From Stagnimonas sp965279705 (GTDB lineage: Bacteria > Pseudomonadota > Gammaproteobacteria > Nevskiales > Nevskiaceae), in contig OZ257257.1 in the NCBI GenBank assembly GCA_965279705.1, positions 2,294,001 through 2,358,000 on the forward strand: a stretch of DNA of 64,000 bases, in the 5' to 3' direction. Shown here piece by piece: positions 46,539-55,541 of the stretch. Numbering within the stretch: position 1 is the stretch's first letter; every line of letters begins with the position of its first letter. The notes beneath the pieces are model-generated. The model had not been told where the DNA came from, did not search any database, and was given only the letters and a program-made list of their open reading frames with translations. Both the position numbers and the translations under genes were made by a program.

Positions 46539-46640
46539 GGCAACGCCGTTCAAGGAGCGTGTGGAAGGCCGCGAAGCCCGCTTGTGTTACTGAATCTGGG
46601 CTTTATGCTGAACAAGCAAACTGAATGCCTGCCATCCGCC

Positions 46641-47063
46641 ATGACCACTACGCGTTTCGACCACATCCCCGCCAAGACGGTGCGCTTCTGGGCCTGGCTC
46701 GACAGTGCCGTCACCTGGTCCCTGGCACTGCCGCCGATGGCACCGAAGTTCATCGGCTTCCTCTACTGGCTCAACGGACTGATTGGCGGCACGGCCATTG
46801 CACCCGTGTTCGAGCCGATCCACATCCTGTTCGTCAGCCTCACCGGTTCGCTGGTGAGCGTCTGGGTCATCGCGCGGCTGCTCAACCCGGTAGGCGTGCT
46901 GTCGGTGATCGACGGCTGGGGGCGGCTATGGGTGGGGGCCACCATCGTCTGGATCATCCTCGGCATGGGCGGCCCGCCGGTTTTGTGGATGTTCGTGTTC
47001 ACCGAGTGGATCGGCGCCGTAGCTCAGCTCAGAGCCGCGTATCTGCCAGGCAAGCGCCCTTGA
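46641..47063 (+). CDS. Small polytopic membrane protein
   Basis: 140 residues from ATG 46641 (the frame is open from 46584, with a second ATG at 46605). Three to four hydrophobic segments are visible: AVTWSLALPPMAPKFIGFLY, HILFVSLTGSLVSVWVIARL, VGATIVWIILGMGG and PVLWMFVFTEWIGAV. No family recognised. Its stop overlaps the TTG start of the SGNH gene, so the two are coupled, and the pair is divergent from the glucan synthase; a role in modifying or exporting the glucan is inference. Confidence 0.7.
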   Translation: MTTTRFDHIPAKTVRFWAWLDSAVTWSLALPPMAPKFIGFLYWLNGLIGGTAIAPVFEPIHILFVSLTGSLVSVWVIARLLNPVGVLSVIDGWGRLWVGATIVWIILGMGGPPVLWMFVFTEWIGAVAQLRAAYLPGKRP

Positions 47064-47863
47064 GCGCGCCGCTGCATAGCCGCTGGATCACCCGCCTGCT
47101 GATCGCCTCGCTGATCGGCAACGCCCTATTCGTGGTGGGCGCGCTGGTGGTGCTCCACCGCAAGGGCGGCTGGGGATTCATCCAGCAAAAAATCGACGCC
47201 TGGCAGCACCCGCATGTGCCCACGGCCATGGCGGAAGACGGCAGCTACCGCAACCGCGTGGATCATTTCCATGCGCTGGCGGCTCTGGGCATCCACGCGG
47301 ATATCGTGTTCGCAGGTGACTCCCACCCGGAGAAGGGCGACTGGTCGATGCTGTTCGGCAGGCCCGTGACCAATCGCGGCATCGGCGGCGAAACACTGGA
47401 TGATCTACGCGCGCGCCTTTCCGACCTGCTAGCACTGCACCCCCGCCTGCTGATCTTGCAGATCGGCTCCAACGACATCGACGAAGTGGTGTTGTCTGCG
47501 CAAGCCATGCAGCAACTCAAGGACGACTACGCCGTGCTGCTGGATGCGATCGCCCGCGATGCGCCGCAGACCACAATCCTGTTGACCTCACTGCTGCCGG
47601 TGACTCGCGAACACCCCAACGGCGCTGCCAGCAACGCCCAATTGCCGATGCTGAATGCCTATGTGCGCGGCCTTTGTGCCGCGCACCCGAAGTGCATCAC
47701 CGCCGATGCAACGTCCGTACTGAGCGATGCGGAAGGCAATCTACGGCAGGATTTCAGCTTCGACACCACCCACCTCAACGGACCCGGCTACGCCGCCTGG
47801 GCCGCCGTGCTGCGGCCGCTGGTGGATCAGGCGATGGGTTCGATCAGCATCGCATCGCCGTAG
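47060..47863 (+). CDS. Membrane-anchored SGNH/GDSL hydrolase
   Basis: 267 residues from a TTG start that overlaps the previous stop (TTGA); no nearby ATG gives the anchor. N-terminal transmembrane segment LLIASLIGNALFVVGALVVL, then block I IVFAGDSHPEKGDW (Ser), block II GIGGETLDDL (Gly), block III LQIGSNDIDE (Asn) and block V DTTHLNGPGY (Asp/His). All catalytic blocks are present. SGNH enzymes add or remove acyl groups on sugars; next to a cyclic glucan synthase it could set acyl substituents on the glucan (inference). Its 3' end overlaps queA by 37 bases. Confidence 0.83.
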   Translation: MSAPLHSRWITRLLIASLIGNALFVVGALVVLHRKGGWGFIQQKIDAWQHPHVPTAMAEDGSYRNRVDHFHALAALGIHADIVFAGDSHPEKGDWSMLFGRPVTNRGIGGETLDDLRARLSDLLALHPRLLILQIGSNDIDEVVLSAQAMQQLKDDYAVLLDAIARDAPQTTILLTSLLPVTREHPNGAASNAQLPMLNAYVRGLCAAHPKCITADATSVLSDAEGNLRQDFSFDTTHLNGPGYAAWAAVLRPLVDQAMGSISIASP

Positions 47864-48858
47864 CTGAAAAACCGGTAGCGCTCGGCCACCGCATGGCGGT
47901 AAGCGGCCATCAGCCGCTCGTAGCCGCCGAACGCGCAGACCAGCATCAGCAGGGTGGATTCCGGCAGGTGGGTGTTGGTCAGCAGCAAGTCCACGGCGCG
48001 AAAGCGGTAGCCGGGCGTGATGAATAGCCGCGTGTCACCACTGGGCATGCCGCCATCGGCAAAGGCGCTCTCCAAGGCTCTTGCGACCGTCGTGCCCACC
48101 GCCAGTACACGGCCCCCTTTTGCGCGCGTATTGACGATGGCGGCGGCCGTCGCGGCGGGCACCTCGTAGCGTTCGGCGTGCATCACATGGTCTTCGAGAT
48201 TCTCCACCCGCAAAGGCTGGAAGGTGCCTGCGCCCACATGCAGCGTGACCTTGGCGCTTTGCACGCCGCGTGCGGTGAGTGCGGCCAGCAGCGCTTCGTC
48301 GAAGTGCAGGCTGGCGGTGGGTGCGGCGACCGCGCCGGGCTTGTCCGCGAAGACGGTCTGATAGCGGGTTTCGTCTTCGGCGTCGGGAGTTCGCTCGATG
48401 TACGGCGGCAAGGGCAGCGCGCCGTGCTGCGCCATCAAATCCCACACCGTGCCGGGGCCCTGCCACTGCAGGTGGAACAGATCGTCGTCGCGTCCCAAAA
48501 GCACAAAGCGGCCATCGGCGACGATGATGTCGCCGCCCACCTTGGGCTTTTTGCTGACGCCCAGTTGTGCCAGCACTTCGGTGTCGTTGACGACACGCTC
48601 CACCAGCACCTCGGCCCGCCCGCCCGTGGGCTTTGCACCGATGAGCCGCGCCTTGATGACCTTGGTGTCATTGAACACGATCAGATCACCCGGTTGCAGC
48701 AGGCTCGGCAGATCGCGAATCGCACTATCGTGGAGGCCATCGGCCGCAACATGCAGCAGTCTTGAGGCCGAGCGCGGGGTGACAGGATGGCTGGCGATCA
48801 GCTCGGGCGGCAGGTGGTAGGTGAAGTCGGAACGTTTCATGCGCGTATTGTCCGTCAC
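47827..48858 (-). CDS. queA: S-adenosylmethionine:tRNA ribosyltransferase-isomerase QueA
   Basis: 343 residues. Adds the cyclopentene precursor ring from SAM to preQ1-tRNA, giving epoxyqueuosine. Signatures: YHLPPELIASHPVTPRSASR, GDLIVFNDTKVIKARL, HGALPLPPYIERTPDAEDE, DKPGAVAAPTASLHFDEALL, THLPESTLLMLVCAFGG and FFSYGDAMLI. Complete. Its 3' end overlaps the convergent SGNH gene by 37 bases; the ATG faces the tRNA-Leu promoter. Normally next to tgt, here separated from it. Confidence 0.97.
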   Translation of the reverse strand: MTDNTRMKRSDFTYHLPPELIASHPVTPRSASRLLHVAADGLHDSAIRDLPSLLQPGDLIVFNDTKVIKARLIGAKPTGGRAEVLVERVVNDTEVLAQLGVSKKPKVGGDIIVADGRFVLLGRDDDLFHLQWQGPGTVWDLMAQHGALPLPPYIERTPDAEDETRYQTVFADKPGAVAAPTASLHFDEALLAALTARGVQSAKVTLHVGAGTFQPLRVENLEDHVMHAERYEVPAATAAAIVNTRAKGGRVLAVGTTVARALESAFADGGMPSGDTRLFITPGYRFRAVDLLLTNTHLPESTLLMLVCAFGGYERLMAAYRHAVAERYRFFSYGDAMLIEPIA

Positions 48859-48882
48859 AGCCTTGCAATGCGCCGCTATAAT
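48854..48882 (+). promoter_or_regulatory. Promoter of the tRNA-Leu gene
   Basis: A perfect TATAAT at 48877-48882 and a GTCACA at 48854-48859 with 17 bases between them; transcription would start about 7 bases before the tRNA. The -35 box overlaps the queA start region on the other strand. Confidence 0.6.
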
Positions 48883-48897
48883 TCGCGCCCTGCGCAG

Positions 48898-48985
48898 GCC
48901 TAAGTGGCGGAATCGGTAGACGCAGCGGATTCAAAATCCGCCGGGGCAACCCCCCGTGGGAGTTCGAGTCTCCCCTCAGGCACCA
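48898..48985 (+). tRNA. tRNA-Leu (anticodon CAA)
   Basis: Cloverleaf with long variable arm: D stem GCG/CGC, anticodon stem GCGGA/TCCGC with loop TTCAAAA (CAA), variable arm with GGGG/CCCC pairing, T stem GGGAG/CTCCC with loop TTCGAGT, discriminator A and encoded CCA (48983-48985). The acceptor stem GCCTAAG/CTCAGGC has one A-C mismatch at the fifth pair. It reads UUG leucine codons. A promoter precedes it and a terminator follows. Confidence 0.95.
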
Positions 48986-48997
48986 GCGCAAAAAACG

Positions 48998-49021
48998 GCC
49001 CGCTCACGCGGGCTTTTTTGT
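48998..49021 (+). terminator. Rho-independent terminator after tRNA-Leu
   Basis: GCCCGC, loop TCAC, GCGGGC and six T, 13 bases after the tRNA CCA. Confidence 0.88.
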
Positions 49022-49062
49022 GCGGTTAAGGCAACATGTGTCGCAGAAATATGGAGATCAGC

Positions 49063-49659
49063 ATGAAGTTTTGTAGCGCCTGCGGCAGTTCAAACGAAGT
49101 GCGCATCCCCGACGACGGCGATCACCTGCCCCGCCACGTCTGCACCGTGTGCCACACCATCCACTACATCAACCCCAAGGTCATCGTCGGGGTAATCCCC
49201 GAGGCCAGCGATGGCCGCGTGCTGATGTGCCGCCGCAATATCGAGCCGCGCAAGGGCATGTGGACGTTTCCGGCTGGTTTCATGGAGCTGGGCGAAACCA
49301 CCGCACAGGGCGCGGCGCGCGAGGGGCTGGAGGAATCGCTGGCGACCATTCAGGTGCAGGACCTGCTCTGCCTCATCACGGTCACTTACGTCAGCCAGAT
49401 CTACGCGATCCATCGCGGCCGGCTCGCCGACGGCATGGGCTATGGGCCCACCACCGAGAGCAGCGAGGTGCGGTTGATGCGGGAGGACGAAATACCCTGG
49501 AGCGAGATCGCCTTCCCCACCATCTACCAGAGCCTGAAGTATTTCTTTGCCGATCGCGCCGAGGGTGTGCAGCGCTTTCACTCGCTGGATCTGACCCAGA
49601 AGCCCAGCCGCGAAGTGCAGGCCGAAATCACCAGCTGGCTGGCAGCTGCACAGGCTTAA
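49063..49659 (+). CDS. NUDIX hydrolase with N-terminal zinc ribbon
   Basis: 198 residues. An N-terminal zinc ribbon of two Cys pairs (FCSACGSSNE and HVCTVCHTI) precedes the NUDIX domain. The NUDIX box reads GFMELGETTAQGAAREGLEES, so the key REx3EE core (REGLEES) is present and the late Gly is replaced by Leu. Such proteins hydrolyse nucleoside diphosphates linked to another group; the layout resembles NudC-like and ADP-ribose pyrophosphatases. ATG at 49063 is preferred because GGAG lies 6 bases upstream; ATGs at 49036 and 49051 are alternatives. Ends convergently with the MBL gene, overlapping by 4 bases. Confidence 0.9.
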   Translation: MKFCSACGSSNEVRIPDDGDHLPRHVCTVCHTIHYINPKVIVGVIPEASDGRVLMCRRNIEPRKGMWTFPAGFMELGETTAQGAAREGLEESLATIQVQDLLCLITVTYVSQIYAIHRGRLADGMGYGPTTESSEVRLMREDEIPWSEIAFPTIYQSLKYFFADRAEGVQRFHSLDLTQKPSREVQAEITSWLAAAQA

Positions 49660-50630
49660 AGCAGCGCGTCGATGCGTCGCGTCTCGCCGTGCTGCATCAC
49701 GAAGAATTTTTCAGTCGCAATGCCGACCGCATCGAGCGCTTTACGCAGACGTTGCGGCGGCTCGTCGAGCGGCTCGGTGGTGAGACGGAAGGTGCCCCAA
49801 TGCATGGCAGCGGCGTGACGCGCGCCGAGATCGCGGAACATCTGCACGGCTTCTTCCGGGTTGACGTGCACGCTCCGCATGAACCAGTTGGGCTCATAGG
49901 CACCAATCGGCAGCAGCGCGAGATCGATGCCGGGGTGCGTCACACCGATATCAGCGAAATCCTTCGAATACCCCGTGTCACCAGCGAAGTAGATCTTCTT
50001 GCCGCCAAGCTCCAATAGCAGACTGCACCACAGCGTGGCGTTGCGATCGAAGGGGCTACGGCCAGAAAAATGCTGGGCCGGCAGGGCCGTGACCTTTGCC
50101 GCACCGACTTCAGCACCCTGCCACCAGTCGAGCTCCACCACCTGCGTGATGCCGCGCGCGGCGAACCAGACCTTGAGCCCCAGCGGCACCACGAAACGGA
50201 TGCCGGGATTGGCCGTGGCAAGCCAGGTGACTGCCGCTTCGTCGAGATGGTCGTAGTGGTTGTGCGAGACGAGCACCAGATCAATCGGCGGCAGCTCCTC
50301 CAAAGCAAGGCCCAGCGGCGCCAAGCGCTCAGGCCCGGCAAAGCGGAAGGGCGAGACCCGGCGTGAAAATACGGGGTCGGTCAGTACGTTCAAGCCCGCC
50401 AGTTGTAGCAGAAAGGTCGCATGGCCAACCCAGGTCAGCGTGGGTTCGCTGCGGTTGGCCTTGAGAAACGCGGGATCGTTCTCTGCCTTCGGGAACGCCA
50501 CCTTCTTGAAGTCTCGGTAGGCCTTGCGTGCCTCCCAGAGAAACTTGAGCGCGCCGCCCCCACCGTGGCGCTCGCTCGAATAATTGTTGCGATAACGACC
50601 ATCGCGAAAGGTGCTGCCTTTATTGCTCAT
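49656..50630 (-). CDS. MBL-fold metal-dependent hydrolase (NAPE-PLD/UlaG-like)
   Basis: 324 residues from the ATG at 50630 (an ATG at 50636 is possible). Metallo-beta-lactamase fold with LTWVGHATFLLQLAGLNVL, VLTDPVFSRR, metal motif SHNHYDHLD, YFAGDTGYSKDF (fifth ligand Asp) and a late His in AAMHWGTFRLTTEPLDEP. The last element and overall pattern match the N-acyl-phosphatidylethanolamine phospholipase D branch of bacterial membrane-associated hydrolases; the substrate here is unknown. Divergent from cysS. Confidence 0.88.
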   Translation of the reverse strand: MSNKGSTFRDGRYRNNYSSERHGGGGALKFLWEARKAYRDFKKVAFPKAENDPAFLKANRSEPTLTWVGHATFLLQLAGLNVLTDPVFSRRVSPFRFAGPERLAPLGLALEELPPIDLVLVSHNHYDHLDEAAVTWLATANPGIRFVVPLGLKVWFAARGITQVVELDWWQGAEVGAAKVTALPAQHFSGRSPFDRNATLWCSLLLELGGKKIYFAGDTGYSKDFADIGVTHPGIDLALLPIGAYEPNWFMRSVHVNPEEAVQMFRDLGARHAAAMHWGTFRLTTEPLDEPPQRLRKALDAVGIATEKFFVMQHGETRRIDALL

Positions 50631-50713
50631 GCACAAATGCTCTTCAGGGGTTGGTGCCAGGGACGCAAGGTATCCTTACGCACTTTACTGATCCTCACCG
50701 AGTGGCATCGCCC

Positions 50714-52093
50714 ATGCAGCTTTTCAACACCCTCGCCGGCCGCAAGGAAGAGTTCACCCCGATCGACCCGGCGCGCGTCACCATGTATGTCTGCGGGCCG
50801 ACGGTCTACAGCTACGCGCACATCGGCAATGCGCGGCCTGCGGTGGTGTTCGACACCCTCGCCCGCGTGCTGCGCCGTCGCTTCGCCAATGTCGTATACG
50901 TGCGCAACATCACCGACATCGACGACAAGATCAACGCCGCCGCAGTGAAAGAAAACGTCACCATCAAGGTGATTGCCGACCGCTACGCCGCTGCCTACTA
51001 CGAAGACCTGGCACACCTCGGCGTGCTGCCGCCCGACCACGCGCCGCGCGTCACCGAGCATCTGCCCGAGATCGTTTCGATGATCGAGCGCCTGGTCGCC
51101 AGCGGCCACGCCTATGCAGCGGAAGGCCATGTGCTGTTCCATACCCTGAGCTTTGCCGACTACGGCAAGCTCTCCAAGCGCGACGAGCAATCGCTGATGG
51201 CCGGTGCGCGGGTCGAAGTCGCCCCCTACAAGAAGCATGCGGGCGACTTCGTGCTGTGGAAGCCTTCCACGCCGGAGCAACCGGGCTGGGATTCGCCCTG
51301 GGGCCGTGGCCGCCCCGGCTGGCACATCGAATGCTCGGCGATGGCAGAGGCGCTGCTGGGCGAGACCATCGACATCCACGGTGGCGGCCACGACCTGATT
51401 TTTCCGCACCACGAAAACGAGATTGCGCAAAGTGTGTGCGCCCACGGCGGCAAGGTGTTTGCCCGCTACTGGCTGCACAACGGCTTCTTGAACATGCAGG
51501 GCGAGAAGATGAGCAAGTCGCTTGGCAACGTCACGCTGGTGCATGACCTCGTTAAGCTTTTGCCCGGCGAGGTAATTCGCCTCGTGCTGCTCACCGGCCA
51601 CTATCGCCAGCCGCTGGACTGGACCGAAGACGTAGTGACCGACGCCAAGAAAAAACTCGACCGCCTGTATGGCGCGCTGCGCGAGCTGGGCGATATCCCG
51701 CCGGCGGCGGGTGTCACCGCGCCGCAGGCTTTCGTCGATGCGCTGGAAGACGACCTCAACACCCCGATGGCGCTGGCTGAATTGTTCGAGCTGGCGCGCG
51801 AAGCCAACAAGGCTTCAGCCGACGACGACAAGGCGCGCATCAAGGCGCAATTGCTGGATGGCGGCCTATTGCTGGGCCTGTTGCAGCAGAGCCCGGAGGC
51901 CTGGTTTGCCTACGCGCCACCGCAGGCCGAAGGCGCACTCGACACCGCCGCCATCGAAGCGCTGATTGCCGAGCGCGTGGCCGCGCGCGCAGCCAAGAAC
52001 TGGGCCGAGTCCGACCGCATCCGCGACCTGCTCAAAACCAAGGGCGTGACGCTGGAGGACTCGAAAGACGGCATGCGCTGGAGATTTTCCTGA
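50714..52093 (+). CDS. cysS: Cysteinyl-tRNA synthetase
   Basis: 459 residues. Class I aminoacyl-tRNA synthetase. Motifs: MYVCGPTVYSYAHIGNARP (zinc Cys and HIGH equivalent HIGN), WHIECSAMAEALLG (second zinc Cys), HGGGHDLIFPHHENE (zinc His/Glu region) and EKMSKSLGN. Start ATG at 50714 (MQLFNTLAGRKEEF) fits the family; the frame is open to 50651. Full length with the DALR-type C-terminal helices. Confidence 0.97.
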   Translation: MQLFNTLAGRKEEFTPIDPARVTMYVCGPTVYSYAHIGNARPAVVFDTLARVLRRRFANVVYVRNITDIDDKINAAAVKENVTIKVIADRYAAAYYEDLAHLGVLPPDHAPRVTEHLPEIVSMIERLVASGHAYAAEGHVLFHTLSFADYGKLSKRDEQSLMAGARVEVAPYKKHAGDFVLWKPSTPEQPGWDSPWGRGRPGWHIECSAMAEALLGETIDIHGGGHDLIFPHHENEIAQSVCAHGGKVFARYWLHNGFLNMQGEKMSKSLGNVTLVHDLVKLLPGEVIRLVLLTGHYRQPLDWTEDVVTDAKKKLDRLYGALRELGDIPPAAGVTAPQAFVDALEDDLNTPMALAELFELAREANKASADDDKARIKAQLLDGGLLLGLLQQSPEAWFAYAPPQAEGALDTAAIEALIAERVAARAAKNWAESDRIRDLLKTKGVTLEDSKDGMRWRFS

Positions 52094-52174
52094 ACGGCCT
52101 GACTAGAGACCATAAATCGTTGTTGCAGCTGATAAAGTCTTTAATCATGCAAGTTCAGACTGCCCACGCCCTCA

Positions 52175-54337
52175 ATGAATAACCTCACGCAGACGGTTCG
52201 GGAGCGGCTGGTGTCAGACCAGAACTCCAGCGCGAGTTTCTGGCGCTACATGCAGTTCTTCTCGCTGGTCGTCGTGGTGTTGATGATGGGTATCGGCACG
52301 ATCATTTTCGTACTGAATGCGCAGGTGGCCGATCAGCGCTCACGCATCGCCAACGACAACCGTCTGCTGGCAGATGTGAACGAAATGGGGCAGCTCGCGA
52401 CCGACCTCGAAACCGGGCAGCGCGGCTATTTCCTCACCGGCAAGGAGACCTACCTCGAACCGCAAATCGCCGCACAGGGGCAGATCAAGACGGTGATGGC
52501 GCGCATCGCAGGGCAGCTCTCCAGCGATCAGAACAAGCGCTTGTTCGCGCGCATCCAGCAAAGCCTCGACAACAAGCTGATTGAAATGGAGCGCTGCGCG
52601 GAAATCGATCGCACACAAGGTCGCGAAGCCGCCATCGAGTTCATCCGCACCGATATCGGCAAGGCCCTGATGGACGATCTGCGTACCGATATGCAGGCGC
52701 TGCGCAACAACATCGGCGTGGGCGCCTACGCGCGCATGGACGAAGTGACCAAGCTCTCGATGCGGCGCGATGGCATCCTGCTGTCGCTGATTTTCATCGC
52801 TGCACTGGTGAGCCTCGCCAGCCTGTTTCTGCTGCGTGCGCAGGCCAAGGCGCAGCGGGTGCTGGATGTGGAGCGCGCGCGTGCCGATGCCGCCAATACG
52901 GCCAACCGCGAAAAGAGCTCTTTCCTCGCCAACATGAGCCATGAGATTCGCACGCCGATGAATGCGATCTTCGGTTTTGCGCATCTGCTCAAAGACACGG
53001 TGAAAGGCGACCGCGAAAAGTTTTACGTGCAGGCCATCACCCAGAGCGGCCAGGTACTGCTGGGGCTCATCAACGACATCCTCGACATGAGCAAGATCGA
53101 GGCCGGCAAGCTGGAGCTACACGAGCAGCCCACCGACCTGCGCGAGGTATTCCGTAGCTGCGAGACGCTGTTCTCGCACATGGGTGCCGAAAAGGGCTTG
53201 CTGATGCAGATGAACCTGCCCGACAACCTGCCCAGCAAGGTCATGGTCGACCCGCTGCGGCTGCGGCAGGTGATCATCAACCTGATCGGCAACGGCATGA
53301 AGTACACCGAGCAGGGCGGTGTCACCACCAACGTCAGCACCCAGCCCGATGGCGCGCATCACGTCACGCTGGTGATCACCATCACCGATACCGGTGTCGG
53401 CATCCCCGAGAACAAGCAGCAGAAAATCTTCGAGCCGTTCATACAGCTCAACGCCAGCGGCGTGTCGGCACCCGGTGCGGGACTGGGCCTGAGCATCGTC
53501 AAACGCATTCTCGAACTCATGAACGGCACCGTCCGCATCGATTCGATCGTGGGCAAGGGTTCGACATTCACCGTGCGCATTCCGCACATCCCCATCGACT
53601 CCAGCCCCAACGCGCAAAATCTGCAAAGCGTCCAGTCCTCCTCTTCCCCCTTGCGGCCGCTGAAGATCGTGGTGGTGGACGACGTCGAGCTGAACCGTCG
53701 GCTGATCGAAGGTCTCTTCATGGACAGCCAGCACAAGGTGCTGCTGGCCGATGGCGGCATCAATGGCGTCGCTCTCGCCACCAAAGAGCTGCCCGATGTG
53801 GTGCTGATGGATATCCGCATGCCCGACATCGACGGCGTCGAGGCGCTGCGCCAGATCCGCCTGGTGCCTGCGCTCTCGAACACCCGCGTGATTGCCGCAA
53901 CCGCCTCCAGCATGTTGGGGGAAGAAGGCCGGCTGCGGAAACAATTCGACGGCTACCTGCGCAAGCCCATCACGCGCGAAATGCTCGACACCGAACTGCG
54001 CCGGTTTTTCACCGTGGTCCCTGAAGACGTGCCGCCCGTTGCCGAGTTGCTGGCTGCCGTTGCCGAGCAGACCCTGAGCATCGATGCACTGGTGCGCTGG
54101 CGCGTAGAGCTGCCGGAGCTTTGCGAGTTCGTCACCCGCGCGGCGCGCACGCTTTCCAGCGACGATGTCGGCGCGCTGGTCGTGCATCTGCGCAAACTGG
54201 CTGCCGAAGAGGCTTTCGAATCGCTGCAATCACGTGCCGAGCAGATCAGCAATGCGGCGGCGGTATTCGACATCGTGACGTTGGAAGCGCATATCAAGCA
54301 GCTGCAACAATTTTGCGACCAGTTGCTGGACCACTAG
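52175..54337 (+). CDS. Hybrid sensor histidine kinase with CHASE3 sensor
   Basis: 720 residues. One N-terminal transmembrane helix (FFSLVVVVLMMGIGTIIFVL), a CHASE3 periplasmic region (LATDLETGQRGYFLTGKETY), a second helix about 200 (GILLSLIFIAALVSLASLFL), dimerisation/phosphoacceptor with His256 in NMSHEIRTPMNAIFGF, HATPase domain with GNGMKYTE, DTGVGIPENKQ and GAGLGLSIVK, receiver domain with Asp546 in VVLMDIRMPD, then about 110 residues of helices that could be an Hpt-like or signalling tail but lack a clear Hpt histidine motif. Followed after 55 bases by a second kinase gene; the two probably form one signalling operon. Confidence 0.93.
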   Translation: MNNLTQTVRERLVSDQNSSASFWRYMQFFSLVVVVLMMGIGTIIFVLNAQVADQRSRIANDNRLLADVNEMGQLATDLETGQRGYFLTGKETYLEPQIAAQGQIKTVMARIAGQLSSDQNKRLFARIQQSLDNKLIEMERCAEIDRTQGREAAIEFIRTDIGKALMDDLRTDMQALRNNIGVGAYARMDEVTKLSMRRDGILLSLIFIAALVSLASLFLLRAQAKAQRVLDVERARADAANTANREKSSFLANMSHEIRTPMNAIFGFAHLLKDTVKGDREKFYVQAITQSGQVLLGLINDILDMSKIEAGKLELHEQPTDLREVFRSCETLFSHMGAEKGLLMQMNLPDNLPSKVMVDPLRLRQVIINLIGNGMKYTEQGGVTTNVSTQPDGAHHVTLVITITDTGVGIPENKQQKIFEPFIQLNASGVSAPGAGLGLSIVKRILELMNGTVRIDSIVGKGSTFTVRIPHIPIDSSPNAQNLQSVQSSSSPLRPLKIVVVDDVELNRRLIEGLFMDSQHKVLLADGGINGVALATKELPDVVLMDIRMPDIDGVEALRQIRLVPALSNTRVIAATASSMLGEEGRLRKQFDGYLRKPITREMLDTELRRFFTVVPEDVPPVAELLAAVAEQTLSIDALVRWRVELPELCEFVTRAARTLSSDDVGALVVHLRKLAAEEAFESLQSRAEQISNAAAVFDIVTLEAHIKQLQQFCDQLLDH

Positions 54338-54392
54338 AAAATAAATATCGCGGTTAACAACAGCCGCGGCGTCAGGCTGCAAGGGAAACCAC

Positions 54393-55541
54393 ATGGCAAT
54401 CGCCCCAAGTAACAAGGCAGAACATCCGGCCGATGCAGCGCCCAAATCACTGGTGCTCGTCGTCGATGACCAGGCCACCAACATCCAGGCCGTCGGTGCG
54501 CTGCTGGTACAGGGCGGCCACGACGTGATGCCGGCCTTAAGCGGCGAGCAGGCGCTGCAACGCTGCGAGCAGCGCACGCCCGATCTGGTGCTGCTGGACA
54601 TGCGCATGCCGGGCATGGATGGCTTCGAGGTTTGCGCGAAGTTGCGCGAGAACCCGCGCACCGCAGACGTACCCATCATCTTTCTCACCGCCGCGCACGA
54701 GCGCGAGGTGCTGGTCAAGGCCTTTGAATCGGGCGCGGTGGACTACGTGACCAAGCCCTTCGTGGCTGAAGAGCTGCTGGCGCGCGTCAAGACCCACCTC
54801 GAACTCAAGAGCACGCGCGACCGACTGACGCAGCTCGCCCAGGAGCGCGCCGAGCTGACACAAGTGGTGGCGCACGATCTCAAGAACCCGCTCGCGGGCA
54901 TTCTCATGGGCACCGAGACGCTGGCCAAAGTGCCACTCGAAGTACCTCAGTCCACCGCTCTCAAGGGCATTCGCGACAGCGCCAATCGCTGCCTCTCTTT
55001 CATTGATGAGTATCTGGGCCGCTGGGCACGCAGCGAAACGCCACGCACGGTCGAGCTGAGTGCAATGGTGGTCAAACCCATTCTGCAGGACGCGCTCGCC
55101 GCTCTCAGACCGGTCGCCGAGGCACAAGGCTTGTCACTGCATCTGTCGATGAAAGACGACCCGGAAGTGTTGGCGAACGCACGCTCGCTGCGGCACATCA
55201 TCGACAACCTGGTTTCCAACGCCATCAAGTACGGCGGCACCGGTGGCTCGAGTGGCGGCACCATCGAACTCGAAGCCAGCGTCGGCCGCTCCGGCATGTT
55301 GCGCATCACCGTTGGCGACCGCGGACCTGGCGTGCCGGCGGATCAGCACGGCAACCTGTTCAAGCGTTATGTGCGTCTGCCGGGGGCCGAAGCGGCCCAC
55401 TCCAGCGGGCTGGGCCTGGCCATCTCGAAGGAAGAAGCCGAACGCATGGGCGGGCATCTCTGGTACGAAGATCGCGATGGCGGCGGCGCGCTGTTCTCGC
55501 TCGTGCTGCCGCTGGCAACCGGCGACGATCAGCCGGCGTGA
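54393..55541 (+). CDS. Response regulator-histidine kinase fusion (REC-HisKA-HATPase)
   Basis: 382 residues, no membrane segment. N-terminal receiver with Asp69 in LVLLDMRMPGMDGFE, a coiled linker, the kinase H box with His161 in VVAHDLKNPLAGIL, then NLVSNAIKYG (N box), GDRGPGVPADQHG and GLGLAISKEEAER. It can receive phosphate from the upstream kinase and also autophosphorylate, so it would extend a phosphorelay. There is no DNA-binding output domain. AAGGGA lies before the ATG. Its 3' end overlaps the convergent tag gene by 13 bases. Confidence 0.92.
   Translation: MAIAPSNKAEHPADAAPKSLVLVVDDQATNIQAVGALLVQGGHDVMPALSGEQALQRCEQRTPDLVLLDMRMPGMDGFEVCAKLRENPRTADVPIIFLTAAHEREVLVKAFESGAVDYVTKPFVAEELLARVKTHLELKSTRDRLTQLAQERAELTQVVAHDLKNPLAGILMGTETLAKVPLEVPQSTALKGIRDSANRCLSFIDEYLGRWARSETPRTVELSAMVVKPILQDALAALRPVAEAQGLSLHLSMKDDPEVLANARSLRHIIDNLVSNAIKYGGTGGSSGGTIELEASVGRSGMLRITVGDRGPGVPADQHGNLFKRYVRLPGAEAAHSSGLGLAISKEEAERMGGHLWYEDRDGGGALFSLVLPLATGDDQPA

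Noticed and set aside
48863..48882. TTGCAA as the -35 box of the tRNA promoter
   Set aside because: Only 8 bases separate it from TATAAT; GTCACA at 17 bases is the better fit.
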